A stretch of DNA of 21,924 nt from WHTB01 sp050699035 (lineage in GTDB: Bacteria; Actinomycetota; Actinomycetes; Propionibacteriales; Nocardioidaceae), in contig JBOHDE010000043.1 in assembly GCA_050699035.1 (NCBI GenBank), positions 1 to 21,924 on the forward strand, written 5' to 3'. A program made the translations under genes and the position numbers. The stretch's first letter is position 1. Every line of letters begins with the position of its first letter. This document shows, one piece after another, positions 1 to 9,385 of the stretch. Below the pieces are notes generated by a model. That model ran no database searches, was not told where the DNA came from, and saw nothing but the letters and a program-made list of their open reading frames with translations.

Positions 1-52
1 AGTCGCGTGTCATGTGGTGGGCGTGACGCCGCGAGGCCGATGACACGCGACT
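1..52. repeat. 13-bp perfect inverted repeat with 26-nt loop
   Basis: AGTCGCGTGTCAT at 1-13 is the exact reverse complement of ATGACACGCGACT at 40-52. It could form a hairpin and may terminate a gene lying left of the window. No T-tract follows. It begins at base 1, so the arm may extend further left. Confidence 0.7.
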
Positions 53-79
53 GGGGGCGGTGACCGGGTCCTGGCGGCC

Positions 80-169
80 GGACCCGCCTGCATTGCGCGG
101 ACACCTGTCGGCAGATCGCGTCCGGCGGGCGGATCCGTGTGCATTCTGCGGACACATGTCGGCAGACGA
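80..169. repeat. Tandem imperfect direct repeat, about 39 bp, 51-bp period
   Basis: Bases 80-118 and 131-169 align without gaps, with about 30 identities over the first 36 positions. The best conserved part contains GCGGACAC, one variable base, then TGTCGGCAGA. The two units are separated by 12 bp. The function is unknown and neither unit lies in a credible gene. Confidence 0.6.
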
Positions 170-203
170 CGACCCGGACCGATCTCGGCGTGTCTGGGCG
201 ACT

Positions 204-266
204 TCACCCCTCGAACCGTCACTTTGGGCCCCGATTCCGGGCTCAGAATGTCGGTTCGGAGGGTGA
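204..266. repeat. Imperfect inverted repeat with roughly 17-bp arms
   Basis: TCACCCCTCGAACCGTC at 204-220 pairs with GTCGGTTCGGAGGGTGA at 250-266 with a few mismatches, leaving a loop of about 29 nt. It is the second long hairpin-like structure in this gap. The function is unknown. Confidence 0.45.
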
Positions 267-270
267 CGTG

Positions 271-370
271 GTGGCCGGCGGGCACGGGCGAACATTTCCC
301 CGGACACTGGTGCGACGCCAGCCCCCGAAACGCTCGGGTCCGGTTTGTCCCTACCGAACGCGCCAGTCAA
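271..370. repeat. Patch of dispersed repeats shared with two other intergenic gaps
   Basis: Bases 271-329 match 10187-10244 on the same strand; the core ACATTTCCCCGG and the following CGCCAGCCCCC are identical, with about five mismatches over 38 bp. Bases 333-370 match 17955-17992 in reverse complement, with about 35 of 38 identical, including GTCCGGTTTGTCCCTAC and GAACGCGCCAGTC. This is therefore a mosaic of at least two intergenic repeat families. Confidence 0.7.
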
Positions 371-455
371 CGGCAGCAGAGCCCGAGGTCCACACACACG
401 GTCAGTGGAACCTCCATCAGGCGATCCTTGCCGGCAACTCCCCCGCAGGACGCCA

Positions 456-482
456 TTTGCACTCGTCACGTCCGAGTGCTAA
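456..482. promoter_or_regulatory. CIRCE element 1 (HrcA operator)
   Basis: TTTGCACTC-N9-GAGTGCTAA differs from the CIRCE consensus TTAGCACTC-N9-GAGTGCTAA by a single base and has the exact 9-nt spacing. A plausible promoter overlaps it: TTGCAC at 457-462 and TAAAAC at 480-485, 17 bp apart. HrcA bound here would block groEL transcription until heat shock. The hrcA gene is not in the window. Confidence 0.93.
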
Positions 483-489
483 AACTGGG

Positions 490-516
490 CTAGCACTCTC
501 ATCACGAGAGTGACAA
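490..516. promoter_or_regulatory. CIRCE element 2 (HrcA operator)
   Basis: CTAGCACTC-N9-GAGTGACAA matches the CIRCE consensus with one mismatch in the left arm and two in the right arm, again with 9-nt spacing. It starts 7 bp after CIRCE 1 and would cover the likely transcription start. Paired CIRCE elements are known upstream of actinobacterial groEL genes. Confidence 0.88.
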
Positions 517-643
517 GTACCTGGGCCGGATCGATCGAGGCCTCGGGTCGTCGCGGAAGGGCTCGTGGCGATGCGGGGTCCGCCGTCGCGGGCATCGAGC
601 CGGGCTGTTTCCGTTGCCCCGACGCGGGAGGACTCGCGGAGTT

Positions 644-2275
<1,632 letters not shown>

Positions 2276-2300
2276 GTCCAGCCAACCGCTAGCAACACCG

Positions 2301-2340
2301 CCGAAGGGGCGGTCCCGGGTCACCGGGGCCGCCCCTTCGG
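2301..2340 (+). terminator. Strong hairpin terminator of groEL
   Basis: CCGAAGGGGCGG at 2301-2312 pairs perfectly with CCGCCCCTTCGG at 2329-2340, and the 16-nt middle can add further GC pairs. It lies 25 bp after the groEL stop. There is no T-tract, as is usual in high-GC actinobacteria. Confidence 0.85.
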
Positions 2341-2366
2341 ACGTACTCATGGAGGCACCGGGTCGG

Positions 2367-2379
2367 TACTGTCGCGCGT
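2367..2379 (+). promoter_or_regulatory. Probable -10 box for a leaderless transcript
   Basis: TACTGT at 2367-2372 fits the actinobacterial TAnnnT -10 pattern and ends 7 nt before the ATG at 2380, so transcription would start at or next to the start codon. No Shine-Dalgarno sequence lies at a usable distance; the nearest GGAGG is about 25 nt upstream. No good -35 is visible. Confidence 0.45.
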
Positions 2380-3150
2380 ATGACCCCGGTGGAGAAGGCA
2401 GACCTGCTGCGGCGGCTGCACACCGATCCTGAGCTGCTGGTCCTGGTCAACGTCTGGGACGTCGTGAGCGCCACGCTGGTGGCCGGCCTGCCGGGCTGCC
2501 GGGCACTGGCCACGGCCAGCCACTCGATCGCCGCGTCCCGCGGCTATGCCGACGGCGAGCAGATACCCGTCGAGGAGATGATCGACGCTGTCGGCCGGAT
2601 CGCCGCCGCGGTCGACCTTCCGGTGACCGCCGACCTCGAGGCGGGTTACGGCGACGTCGGCTCGACGGTCCGCAGGGCCATCGCCGTCGGCGTCGTCGGC
2701 GGCAACATCGAGGACAAGATGCAGCCGCTCGTCGACTCGGTCGCCGGCGTCGAGGCGGCCGTCGCCGCCGGGTCGGCCGAGGGCGTGCCGTTCGTGCTCA
2801 ACGCCCGCACCGACGCGTTCCTGAAGGCCGCCGACCGGGACCGCGAGGACATGCTGGCGGACGCCATCGAGCGGGGCCGTGCCTATCTCGACGCCGGCGC
2901 CGACTGTGTGTTCGTACCCGGCAAGCTGGATGCGCCGACGGTCCAGCGGCTGGTCGAGGGCATCGGTGAACTCAAGGTCAGCGTGATCGCCTTTCCGGGG
3001 TCGTTGCCGCAGTCCGAGCTGGCCGCACTCGGGGTGGCGCGGATGTCGCTGGGCCCGTGGAGCCAACGGGTTGCCCTGGCCGGACTCAAGGCGATGGGTG
3101 CCGACGTGCTCACCGGTGGTGACCTCCCCGCCACCGAGATCCTGGCCTGA
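2380..3150 (+). CDS. Isocitrate lyase/PEP mutase superfamily protein
   Basis: This 256-residue protein belongs to the PEP mutase/isocitrate lyase superfamily of TIM-barrel enzymes, which make or break C-C or P-C bonds next to a carboxylate using Mg2+. Visible family features are the N-terminal NVWDVVSA segment (about 24-31), the metal-site motif TADLEAGYGD (83-92), GGNIED (107-112) and NARTD (141-145). The KKCGH-type catalytic loop of true isocitrate and methylisocitrate lyases is not seen, so the substrate is open. Annotations such as carboxyphosphonate mutase or oxaloacetate-type lyase would be guesses. The gene stands alone between the groEL terminator and the ABC transporter and is probably translated from a leaderless mRNA. 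The family assignment is firm; the reaction is not. Confidence 0.88.
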   Translation: MTPVEKADLLRRLHTDPELLVLVNVWDVVSATLVAGLPGCRALATASHSIAASRGYADGEQIPVEEMIDAVGRIAAAVDLPVTADLEAGYGDVGSTVRRAIAVGVVGGNIEDKMQPLVDSVAGVEAAVAAGSAEGVPFVLNARTDAFLKAADRDREDMLADAIERGRAYLDAGADCVFVPGKLDAPTVQRLVEGIGELKVSVIAFPGSLPQSELAALGVARMSLGPWSQRVALAGLKAMGADVLTGGDLPATEILA

Positions 3151-3294
3151 CGGCTGGTCGCGACGGCGCGGAACAGATCAGGGTCGACCGAGGGGGAATC
3201 CCGATCTCGGCGTCCGCCGGCGGCTGCCTAGACTCGGTGACGACCGCACAGCCGTACGGCGTCATCGTTTTCTGCACCATCCCGAGGGGGGATC

Positions 3295-4080
3295 GTGACC
3301 AGCGTGTCCACGTCCAGCACAGCCGTCGAACTACAACCGGCAGCCCGCACCGTCGGCCTGTCGAAGGTGTACGGCCACGGGGAGGCGGAGGTGGTCGCGC
3401 TCGACGACGTGAGCATCGAGCTCGCCCGCGGGGAGTTCACCGCGATCATGGGGCCGTCCGGCTCCGGCAAGTCGACCCTGATGCACTGTGCGGCGGCCCT
3501 GGACGCGGCGACCTCCGGCCAGGTGTTCCTCGGCGACACCGAGCTGTCCTCGCTCGGCGACAAGGAGCTGACCAACCTGCGTCGCGACCGGATCGGCTTC
3601 GTCTTCCAAGCGTTCAACCTCGTCCCGACGCTGACCGCCGACGAGAACATCCTGCTGCCCCTCGCGATCGCCGGACGCAAGCCCGAGCAGGACTGGTACG
3701 ACACCGTCATCGACACCGTCGGGTTGCGCGACCGGCTCGACCACCGGCCCAACGAGCTGTCCGGCGGTCAGCAGCAGCGGGTCGCCTGCGCCCGCGCGCT
3801 GGTCAGCCGGCCGCAGGTGATCTTCGCCGACGAGCCGACCGGCAACCTCGACTCGCACTCCGGCGAAGAGGTGCTGAAGTTCCTCCGCCGCTCGGTCGAC
3901 GAGTTCGGCCAGACCATCGTGATGGTCACCCACGACCCGGTGGCGGCCGGCCACACCGACCGCATCGTCTTCCTCGCCGACGGCCGGGTCGTCGACGAGA
4001 TGCGTGAGCCCACCGCCGAACGCGTACTCGAGCGGATGAAGAGCTTCGACCCGCGTACGTCGGCCCCCGTCGAGGCCTGA
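3295..4080 (+). CDS. ABC transporter ATP-binding protein, MacB/LolD type
   Basis: Cytoplasmic ATPase subunit of an FtsX-type (type VII) ABC system, 261 residues. It has Walker A GPSGSGKST (53-61), Q-loop Gln105, signature LSGGQQQR (155-162), Walker B VIFADE (175-180) followed by the family-typical PTGNLDS, and the switch His213 in MVTHD. The GTG at 3295 is preceded by GAGGGGG at 3284-3290. A TAGACT box at 3229-3234 may be the -10 of the operon. The permease gene follows after only 2 bp, so the two are co-transcribed and probably form one complex. Members of this group export lipoproteins, peptides or drugs, or transmit envelope signals; the cargo cannot be told here. Confidence 0.95.
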   Translation: MTSVSTSSTAVELQPAARTVGLSKVYGHGEAEVVALDDVSIELARGEFTAIMGPSGSGKSTLMHCAAALDAATSGQVFLGDTELSSLGDKELTNLRRDRIGFVFQAFNLVPTLTADENILLPLAIAGRKPEQDWYDTVIDTVGLRDRLDHRPNELSGGQQQRVACARALVSRPQVIFADEPTGNLDSHSGEEVLKFLRRSVDEFGQTIVMVTHDPVAAGHTDRIVFLADGRVVDEMREPTAERVLERMKSFDPRTSAPVEA

Positions 4081-4082
4081 GC

Positions 4083-6623
4083 ATGCTGCGAGCAGCATGG
4101 AAAAACCTCTTCGCGCGCAAGCTCAGACTCGTGATGAGCGGGTTCGCGATCGTGCTCGGCGTGGCGTTCGTCGCCGGGTCGTTCATCTTCTCCGACACGC
4201 TGAACAAGGCGTTCGACGCGATCTTCGCGGGCAGCGTCGGGGACGTCGTGATCCGGCCCGAGGGATCCAAGGGCGACGAGACGCCGAGCACCCTGACGAT
4301 CCCCGCGTCGGTCGTCGACCTTGCCGCCGGCGTCGACGGTGCAGCCCGCGCCGACGGCAACGTCTCGACGTTCGGCGTCTTCGTGGTCGGCACGGACGGC
4401 AAGGTCATCGGTGCGCAAGGCGCGCCCGGCATCGGCGTCAACTACAACGACGCGCCGGCGGCCCGGGACCAGGAGGGTCTGACGCTGCGGAAGGGCCGCG
4501 CGCCCGAGGGACCCGGTGAGATCGCGCTCGACTCGGCTACCGCCGACAAGGCCGGGTACGACGTGGGCGACGAGGTCCCGCTGGTCAGCTCCGGCGAGCA
4601 GCCGACGATGCGGGCCGAGCTGGTCGGCATCGCCGACTTCGCCGGCGGCAGCCTGGCCGGCGCCAGCCTGACGATCTTCGAGACCAAGGAGGCGCAGGAC
4701 CTCTTCCAGCAGGGTAAGGACGCGTACACCGACGTCTGGGTGACGGCCCAGGACGGTGTCAGTCAGACCGAGCTGCGTGACAACGTGCGGGCGGTGCTCC
4801 CGGCGGGCGTCGAGGCGGTCACCGGTGACCAGGCCGCGGACGAGGTCGCCAGCGACGTCACCGAGGCGCTCGGGTTCATCACGACGTTCCTGCTGGTGTT
4901 CGCCGCCGTCGCGTTGTTCGTGGGCAGCTTCATCATCGTCAACACGTTCTCGATCCTGGTCGCCCAGCGCAGCCGTGAGCTCGCGCTGTTCCGGGCCCTC
5001 GGCGCCAGCCGCCGGCAGGTGACGCGGTCGGTGCTGTTCGAGGCGCTGGCGATCGGGCTGGTCGGTTCGACCCTCGGCCTGGCCCTGGGGTTCGGTCTGG
5101 CCCAGGGGCTGAAGGCGATCTTCGCGACGTTCGGGCTGGACCTGTCGGGCAGTGCGTTGGTCTTCGAGTGGCGGACGGCGGTCGTGGCGTACGCGGTCGG
5201 CCTGGTCGTGACCACGGTTGCGGCGTACCTGCCCAGTCGGCGGGCCAGCCGGATCCCGCCGGTGGCGGCGCTGCGCGACGACGTCGCCCTGCCGGAGTCG
5301 TCCATCCACCGGCGCATGGTCGTCGGCCTGACGATGGTCGCGCTCGGGGCTGTCGGCATGGGCGTCGGCCTGTTCACGGACGTCGACTGGGCTGCGTGGT
5401 ACGTCGGCGGTGGCGTGCTGCTGGTGCTGCTGGGCGTCGCGCTGACCAGCCCGGTGATCGGCCGCCCGGTGGTCTCGGTGATCGGTCTGCTCTACCGACG
5501 GATGTTCGGTCCGGTCGGCCGGCTCGCGGAGCAGAACGCCGTACGCAACCCTCGTCGCACCGCGGCGACCGCATCAGCCCTGATGATCGGCCTCGCGCTG
5601 GTGTCGACGATGGCGGTGGTCGGCCAGTCGGCGAAGGCCAGTGTGGACGAGGCGGTGGCGAAGAACCTCACCGCCGACTACGTCGTGTCGAACGCGATCA
5701 CGGTGCCGTTCTCGCCGCGGGTGGCCGATCAGGTGGCCGACGTGCCGGGTGTGCAGACCGTGTCCCGGTTCCGCTACGCACCGGCCGAGGTCGACGGCGA
5801 ACGCGCCGCCGTCGGGGCGTCCGACGCGAGCATGTTCACCGAGGCGCTGGACGTGGATATCCCGCAGGGAGACATCGGCGACCTGCGCGGTGACGCCGTG
5901 TTCGTCGAGCAGGACCGGGCCAAGGACAAGGGCTGGTCGCTCGGTGACAAGGTCGGCATCGAGCTGCCGGCCGGCGCCAAGGAGTACGAGATCGCCGGCA
6001 CCTTCGAGGCCAGCCCGGGCATCGCCACGGCGTACGTGATGTCGCTCGAGGCACTCGAAGCGGGTGGCGTCGCCGCACAGGACAACTTCGCGTACGTCGT
6101 CCGCGAGCCCGGCGCAGACCGGGTCGCAGTGCGGGAGGACATCGAGCAGGTCATCGCGGACCTGCCGACGGTGACCCTGAAGGACCAGGCGGAGTTCGCC
6201 GAGGAGCAGCGTGCACCGGTCGACCAGCTGCTCACGCTGATCTATGCGCTGCTCGGCCTCGCGATCATCATCGCCGTGCTCGGCATCGTCAACACGCTGG
6301 CGCTGTCGGTGATCGAGCGCACCCGGGAGGTCGGCCTGCTCCGCGCGGTCGGAGTCTCGCGTCGGCAGCTGCGCACCATGGTCCGTCTGGAGTCGATCGC
6401 GATCGCGTTGCTCGGCGCGACCTTGGGCGTCGTGCTCGGGGTGGTGTTCGGCGTCGTGCTGATGGAGTCCCTGGCCGACGAGGGGCTGACCGCGGTGCGG
6501 GTGCCGGTCGCCCAGCTGCTCGCCTTCGTGGTCGCGGCCGGGTTGGTCGGCGTGCTCGCGGCCGTGTTCCCGGCTCGCCGCGCGGCCAAGCTCGACGTAC
6601 TCCGCGCCATCACCACGGAGTAG
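4083..6623 (+). CDS. FtsX-like ABC transporter permease (two MacB/FtsX modules)
   Basis: Membrane subunit partnering the ATPase just upstream, 846 residues. It has an N-terminal membrane segment at about 17-37, a large extracellular MacB periplasmic-core-type domain (about 40-255), and three FtsX helices at about 263-288, 318-340 and 367-387. Two further helices (412-433, 440-460) lead into a second module with a helix near 496-512, another outer domain (about 520-710) and three helices at 718-740, 772-795 and 810-830. The repeated segments RSRELALFRALGASRRQV and RTREVGLLRAVGVSRRQL mark the two FtsX halves. This duplicated ten-helix layout is common in Gram-positive bacteria and lets one polypeptide form the whole channel. 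The start ATG is 2 bp after the ATPase stop, supporting translational coupling. No regulator or dedicated substrate gene is adjacent. Confidence 0.93.
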   Translation: MLRAAWKNLFARKLRLVMSGFAIVLGVAFVAGSFIFSDTLNKAFDAIFAGSVGDVVIRPEGSKGDETPSTLTIPASVVDLAAGVDGAARADGNVSTFGVFVVGTDGKVIGAQGAPGIGVNYNDAPAARDQEGLTLRKGRAPEGPGEIALDSATADKAGYDVGDEVPLVSSGEQPTMRAELVGIADFAGGSLAGASLTIFETKEAQDLFQQGKDAYTDVWVTAQDGVSQTELRDNVRAVLPAGVEAVTGDQAADEVASDVTEALGFITTFLLVFAAVALFVGSFIIVNTFSILVAQRSRELALFRALGASRRQVTRSVLFEALAIGLVGSTLGLALGFGLAQGLKAIFATFGLDLSGSALVFEWRTAVVAYAVGLVVTTVAAYLPSRRASRIPPVAALRDDVALPESSIHRRMVVGLTMVALGAVGMGVGLFTDVDWAAWYVGGGVLLVLLGVALTSPVIGRPVVSVIGLLYRRMFGPVGRLAEQNAVRNPRRTAATASALMIGLALVSTMAVVGQSAKASVDEAVAKNLTADYVVSNAITVPFSPRVADQVADVPGVQTVSRFRYAPAEVDGERAAVGASDASMFTEALDVDIPQGDIGDLRGDAVFVEQDRAKDKGWSLGDKVGIELPAGAKEYEIAGTFEASPGIATAYVMSLEALEAGGVAAQDNFAYVVREPGADRVAVREDIEQVIADLPTVTLKDQAEFAEEQRAPVDQLLTLIYALLGLAIIIAVLGIVNTLALSVIERTREVGLLRAVGVSRRQLRTMVRLESIAIALLGATLGVVLGVVFGVVLMESLADEGLTAVRVPVAQLLAFVVAAGLVGVLAAVFPARRAAKLDVLRAITTE

Positions 6624-6860
6624 CCCCCGCGCGATGTCGACGCGCCGCGTGGCGGACGGTCCGTCGGGCCGCCGCGACCGACGTCGAATTTTGCCCAATT
6701 GGGCAAAGTTCGACCTCGAACCGGCGTGGACCGGGTCGAATTTTGCCCAATTGGGCAATTTTCTACGCACCGTGGCCCGGCGACTCGAGCGCACCCCGCA
6801 CCGTCCTGCCCGGGGAGGGACCGACGCCGGGGCTCACTTCCTCCCAGGACTCCGGACTGG
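6624..6860. other. Intergenic gap between convergent genes
   Basis: The permease gene and the minus-strand amidase gene converge on this 237-bp gap. The only structure I see is the double-palindrome repeat at 6683-6766; no gene is supported. Confidence 0.7.
6683..6766 (+). repeat. Composite double-palindrome repeat, copy A
   Basis: Two palindromic units of 32 bp (6683-6714 and 6735-6766) share the core TTGCCCAATTGGGCAA and are joined by a 20-bp GC-rich linker. The first is a palindrome with one mismatched pair, which would be a G-U wobble in RNA. The second is perfect over its central 16 bp with diverged arms. The whole 84-bp block recurs in inverted orientation at 18101-18182. Lying between convergent genes, it could act as a bidirectional terminator, a protein-binding site or a REP-like mobile repeat. 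Confidence 0.9.
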
Positions 6861-8279
6861 TCAGGCGGTGAGGAGGGGCGGGCGGAGGGTGGACCAGCCC
6901 GCGGCCTGCTCGTACGCCTGGGCCGCCGCCAGCACGCGGGCGTCGGCGTGTCGCGGGCCGACGATCTGCAGTCCCACCGGCAGTCCGTCGGACGTGCGGC
7001 CGCAGGGCACGGTGATCGCCGGCTGCTGGGTGAGGTTGAAGGGGTACGTGAACGGGGTCCAGCTTGTCCAACGGGGCTGCGCCGACCCGCGCGGTGTCTC
7101 GACGCCGGCCTCGAACGCGGCGATCGGCATGGTGGGCGTGACCAACAGGTCGTACCGCTCGTGGAACGTCCCCATGACGACGCCAAGCCGCATCCGCTGC
7201 GCCACCGCCTCGAGGTAGTCCAGCGCCGTCATCGCGCGCCCCTGCTCACAGACCTCGATCAGGCCGGGGTCGAGCTCGGCGCGTTGCTGCTCGGTCAGGT
7301 GCTCGGTCGCCTTCGCCGCGCCGGAGAACCACAACCCGTGGAACGACTCGACCGGGTCGTCGAAGCCCGGGTCGGCCGCGTCCACCCGAGCGCCGAGCTG
7401 AGCGAGCACGTCCACCGCTGACTTCACCAGCGCCGCGACCTCTGGGTCCACGTCGGCGTACCCGAGGTCGGCGCTGTAGGCGATGCGCAGGCCGGAGACC
7501 CCGTCGGCCAGCGCGGCGGCGAACGTGCCCGTGGGCGGCGCCATGGCGGACCAGTCCCTCGAGTCCGGGCCCGTCACGACGTCGAGCAGCAGCGCGGCGT
7601 CCGCCACGGTCCGGGTCAACGGCCCGACATGGGCCAACGTGCCGAACGGGCTCGACGGGTAGAGGGGCACCCGACCGTACGTGGCCTTCATGCCGACCAC
7701 GCCGCAGAAGCTGCCCGGGATCCGTACCGACCCGCCGCCGTCGGTGCCGATGGACAACGGGCCCATCCCGAGGGCGACCGCTGCGGACGCTCCACCGCTC
7801 GACCCGCCGGCCGTGCGCTCCGGGTCCCACGGGTTGCGGGTGACCCCGGTCAGCGGGCCGTCGGTGACGCCCTTCCAGCCGAGCTCGGGGGTCGTGGTCT
7901 TGCCGACCAGCACCGCGCCGCTCTCGTGCAGCCGCGCGACACTCGGCGCGTCCTCGTCCCATGCCTGGTCGGGGTCGACACTGAGCGAGCCACGCCGGGT
8001 CGGCCAGCCGCGGGTCAACAGCAGGTCCTTGATCGACGTGGGTACGCCGTCCACGGGCCCTCGCGGCGCACCCGTCGACCAGCGCTGCTCGGCGGCCTGC
8101 GCCTGGGTCATCGCGGAGTCGGCGTCGACCAGGCAGTACGCGTTGACCGCCTCGTCGTACGCGCCGATCCGCGCGAGCACCGCCTTGGTCGCCTCGACCG
8201 GAGAGACCTGGCGGGAGCGGAAGCCCGCCATCAGTTCGGTCGCCGTCCAGTCGGCCAGGTCGGTGGGCCGTGATGTCAC
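6861..8279 (-). CDS. Amidase (amidase signature family)
   Basis: Cytosolic amide hydrolase of the amidase signature family, 472 residues, a typical length. The Ser-cisSer-Lys triad is visible: Lys84 in TSIKDLL, cis-Ser160 in GGSSGGAS, and nucleophile Ser184 in GTDGGGSVRIPGS. The GTG start overlaps the stop of the upstream dehydrogenase gene by 4 bp (GTGA), so the two are translationally coupled. It is likely the hydrolytic step of the catabolic cluster, releasing ammonia or an amine from an amide substrate. The family is too broad to name the substrate from sequence; generic annotation as GatA subunit is unlikely because no gatB or gatC is nearby. Expression is inferred to start at the operator-containing promoter near 9300. 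Confidence 0.95.
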   Translation of the reverse strand: MTSRPTDLADWTATELMAGFRSRQVSPVEATKAVLARIGAYDEAVNAYCLVDADSAMTQAQAAEQRWSTGAPRGPVDGVPTSIKDLLLTRGWPTRRGSLSVDPDQAWDEDAPSVARLHESGAVLVGKTTTPELGWKGVTDGPLTGVTRNPWDPERTAGGSSGGASAAVALGMGPLSIGTDGGGSVRIPGSFCGVVGMKATYGRVPLYPSSPFGTLAHVGPLTRTVADAALLLDVVTGPDSRDWSAMAPPTGTFAAALADGVSGLRIAYSADLGYADVDPEVAALVKSAVDVLAQLGARVDAADPGFDDPVESFHGLWFSGAAKATEHLTEQQRAELDPGLIEVCEQGRAMTALDYLEAVAQRMRLGVVMGTFHERYDLLVTPTMPIAAFEAGVETPRGSAQPRWTSWTPFTYPFNLTQQPAITVPCGRTSDGLPVGLQIVGPRHADARVLAAAQAYEQAAGWSTLRPPLLTA

Positions 8280-9262
8280 GTGGGCTCCCTTTGTGCGTCA
8301 GGAGTACGAACGTAGCCGAGCGTCTTGTCGACGACGTTGCGCAGTGGCTGCCCGGCTGTCCACCGGCGCAGGTTGTCGGTGAACAACGCAGCCAGCTCGT
8401 CGCGCCACCCGACGACGTCGGCGGACATGTGCGGGGAGACGAGCACCGACGGATGGCCCCACAGCGGCGAGTCCACCGGGAGCGGCTCCCGCTCGAACAC
8501 GTCGAGGGCGGCTCCGGCGATCTCACCGTCGTCCAGCGCGGCGACGAGGTCCGGCTCCACGACCAGCTCGCCGCGGCCGACGTTGACCAGCCGGGCGGTT
8601 GGCGCCATGGCGGCCAGCACGTTTCGGTCGACCAGGCCGCGGGTCTGCTCGGTGAGCGGCGCGGCGAGCACCACGAAGTCGGCGGAGCCCACCCGCTCGA
8701 CCAGGCCGGTCGACGCCGCGATCTCGCCGAAGTCGACGTCGCCGGACCTGGCCGTCCGGCCGACGCCCGCGACCTGCATGCCGACCGCGGTCAGCAGCCG
8801 GGCGATGGCCCGGCCGATCGGGCCGACGCCGACGACCACGACCCGGCGGCCGTGCAGCGACTCGGTCTCCCGGTGCTCCCAGTGGCGGTCCCGCTGCCGT
8901 GACCAGGTGCCGTGCAGGTCCTTGGCGTACATCAGCATCACGCCCAGCACGTACTCCGCGATCGCCTGGTCGAACACGCCCCGCGAGTTGGTGACGGTCA
9001 CCGTGCTCGCGGCGACCTCCGGCGTGAGGACGTTGTCGACGCCGGCGCTCGCGGTGTGGATCCAGCGCAGCGCGGTGCTGTCGACGTCGATGCCGTCGAG
9101 GGCGGGGGTGAGGAAGTCCCACGCGAGGAGTACGTCGGTGTCGGCGAGCAGGGGCTCGAGGTCCTTGGCGGTCGCCGTCCGGACCTCGGCGAGAGCCTCG
9201 ATCCGCCCCATCCCCGACGGAAGCTCGCCGTCGTGGAGCACGGTCACCCGGGGCGGCGGCAT
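8276..9262 (-). CDS. D-2-hydroxyacid dehydrogenase (NAD(P)-dependent)
   Basis: Oxidoreductase of the D-isomer 2-hydroxyacid dehydrogenase family (328 residues), interconverting 2-oxoacids and D-2-hydroxyacids. It has the Rossmann motif GVGPIG (145-150), catalytic Arg230 in NVGRGELV, Glu259 in FEREPLP and His278 in SPHMSA, so the catalytic set is complete. Candidate starts lie at 9295, 9274 and 9262; I choose the ATG at 9262 because GAGGT stands 7 nt upstream, inside the shorter-supported 9274 start. It is first in an operon with the amidase. A consensus-like promoter (TTGACA-N18-TAGCCT) lies 45 bp upstream, with its -35 embedded in the proposed GntR operator. Its place in a pathway could be reduction of a glyoxylate- or oxaloacid-type product; the substrate is unknown. 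Confidence 0.93.
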   Translation of the reverse strand: MPPPRVTVLHDGELPSGMGRIEALAEVRTATAKDLEPLLADTDVLLAWDFLTPALDGIDVDSTALRWIHTASAGVDNVLTPEVAASTVTVTNSRGVFDQAIAEYVLGVMLMYAKDLHGTWSRQRDRHWEHRETESLHGRRVVVVGVGPIGRAIARLLTAVGMQVAGVGRTARSGDVDFGEIAASTGLVERVGSADFVVLAAPLTEQTRGLVDRNVLAAMAPTARLVNVGRGELVVEPDLVAALDDGEIAGAALDVFEREPLPVDSPLWGHPSVLVSPHMSADVVGWRDELAALFTDNLRRWTAGQPLRNVVDKTLGYVRTPDAQREPT

Positions 9263-9306
9263 GGCTGACCTCATGGCTGAAGATTCTCGCGGCACAATGG
9301 CGCCCG

Positions 9307-9336
9307 AGGCTAGACAGATGATCGTAGGATTGTCAA
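9307..9336 (-). promoter_or_regulatory. Promoter of the dehydrogenase-amidase operon
   Basis: On the minus strand TTGACA (9336-9331) and TAGCCT (9312-9307) are separated by 18 bp, giving a start near 9300. The same arrangement with the same hexamers and spacing occurs at 12138-12167. The -35 is part of the palindrome ATTGT-N2-ACAAT, so a bound repressor would occlude it. Confidence 0.7.
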
Positions 9337-9341
9337 CAATC
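9324..9341. promoter_or_regulatory. Putative GntR/FCD operator, site 1
   Basis: GTAGGATTGTCAACAATC with the palindromic core ATTGT-N2-ACAAT at 9329-9340. It sits between the divergent dehydrogenase and EutA-like genes. The left part also gives TAGGAT, a possible -10 for the plus-strand gene. Identical to site 2, and to site 3 apart from the central two bases. FadR/FCD-type regulators bind short palindromes of this TTGT..ACAA kind. Confidence 0.8.
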
Positions 9342-9385
9342 TAGGTTTCCGCCTGGTGCAGGGCTCGAAATGGTGGGGCAGCGGA

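Larger units (their letters stand above)
1..643. other. Non-coding region upstream of groEL, rich in short repeats
   Basis: I see no credible gene in this stretch. The open frames that cross it lack ribosome binding sites, family resemblance and normal codon use. It holds a long inverted repeat at its left edge, a tandem repeat of about 39 bp, an imperfect hairpin, a patch of sequence shared with two other gaps of the window, and then two heat-shock operators. The part from about 517 to 643 is probably the groEL 5' untranslated region. Confidence 0.75.

Noticed and set aside
3188..3210. Small hairpin after the PEP mutase-family gene as a terminator
   Set aside because: Only a 5-bp stem (CCGAG/CTCGG) with inner GGGAATCCC; too weak to support, though a terminator is expected there.
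6861..8279. Glutamyl-tRNA amidotransferase subunit A
   Set aside because: No gatB/gatC partners; the catabolic neighbours and the generic amidase motifs point to a catabolic amidase.
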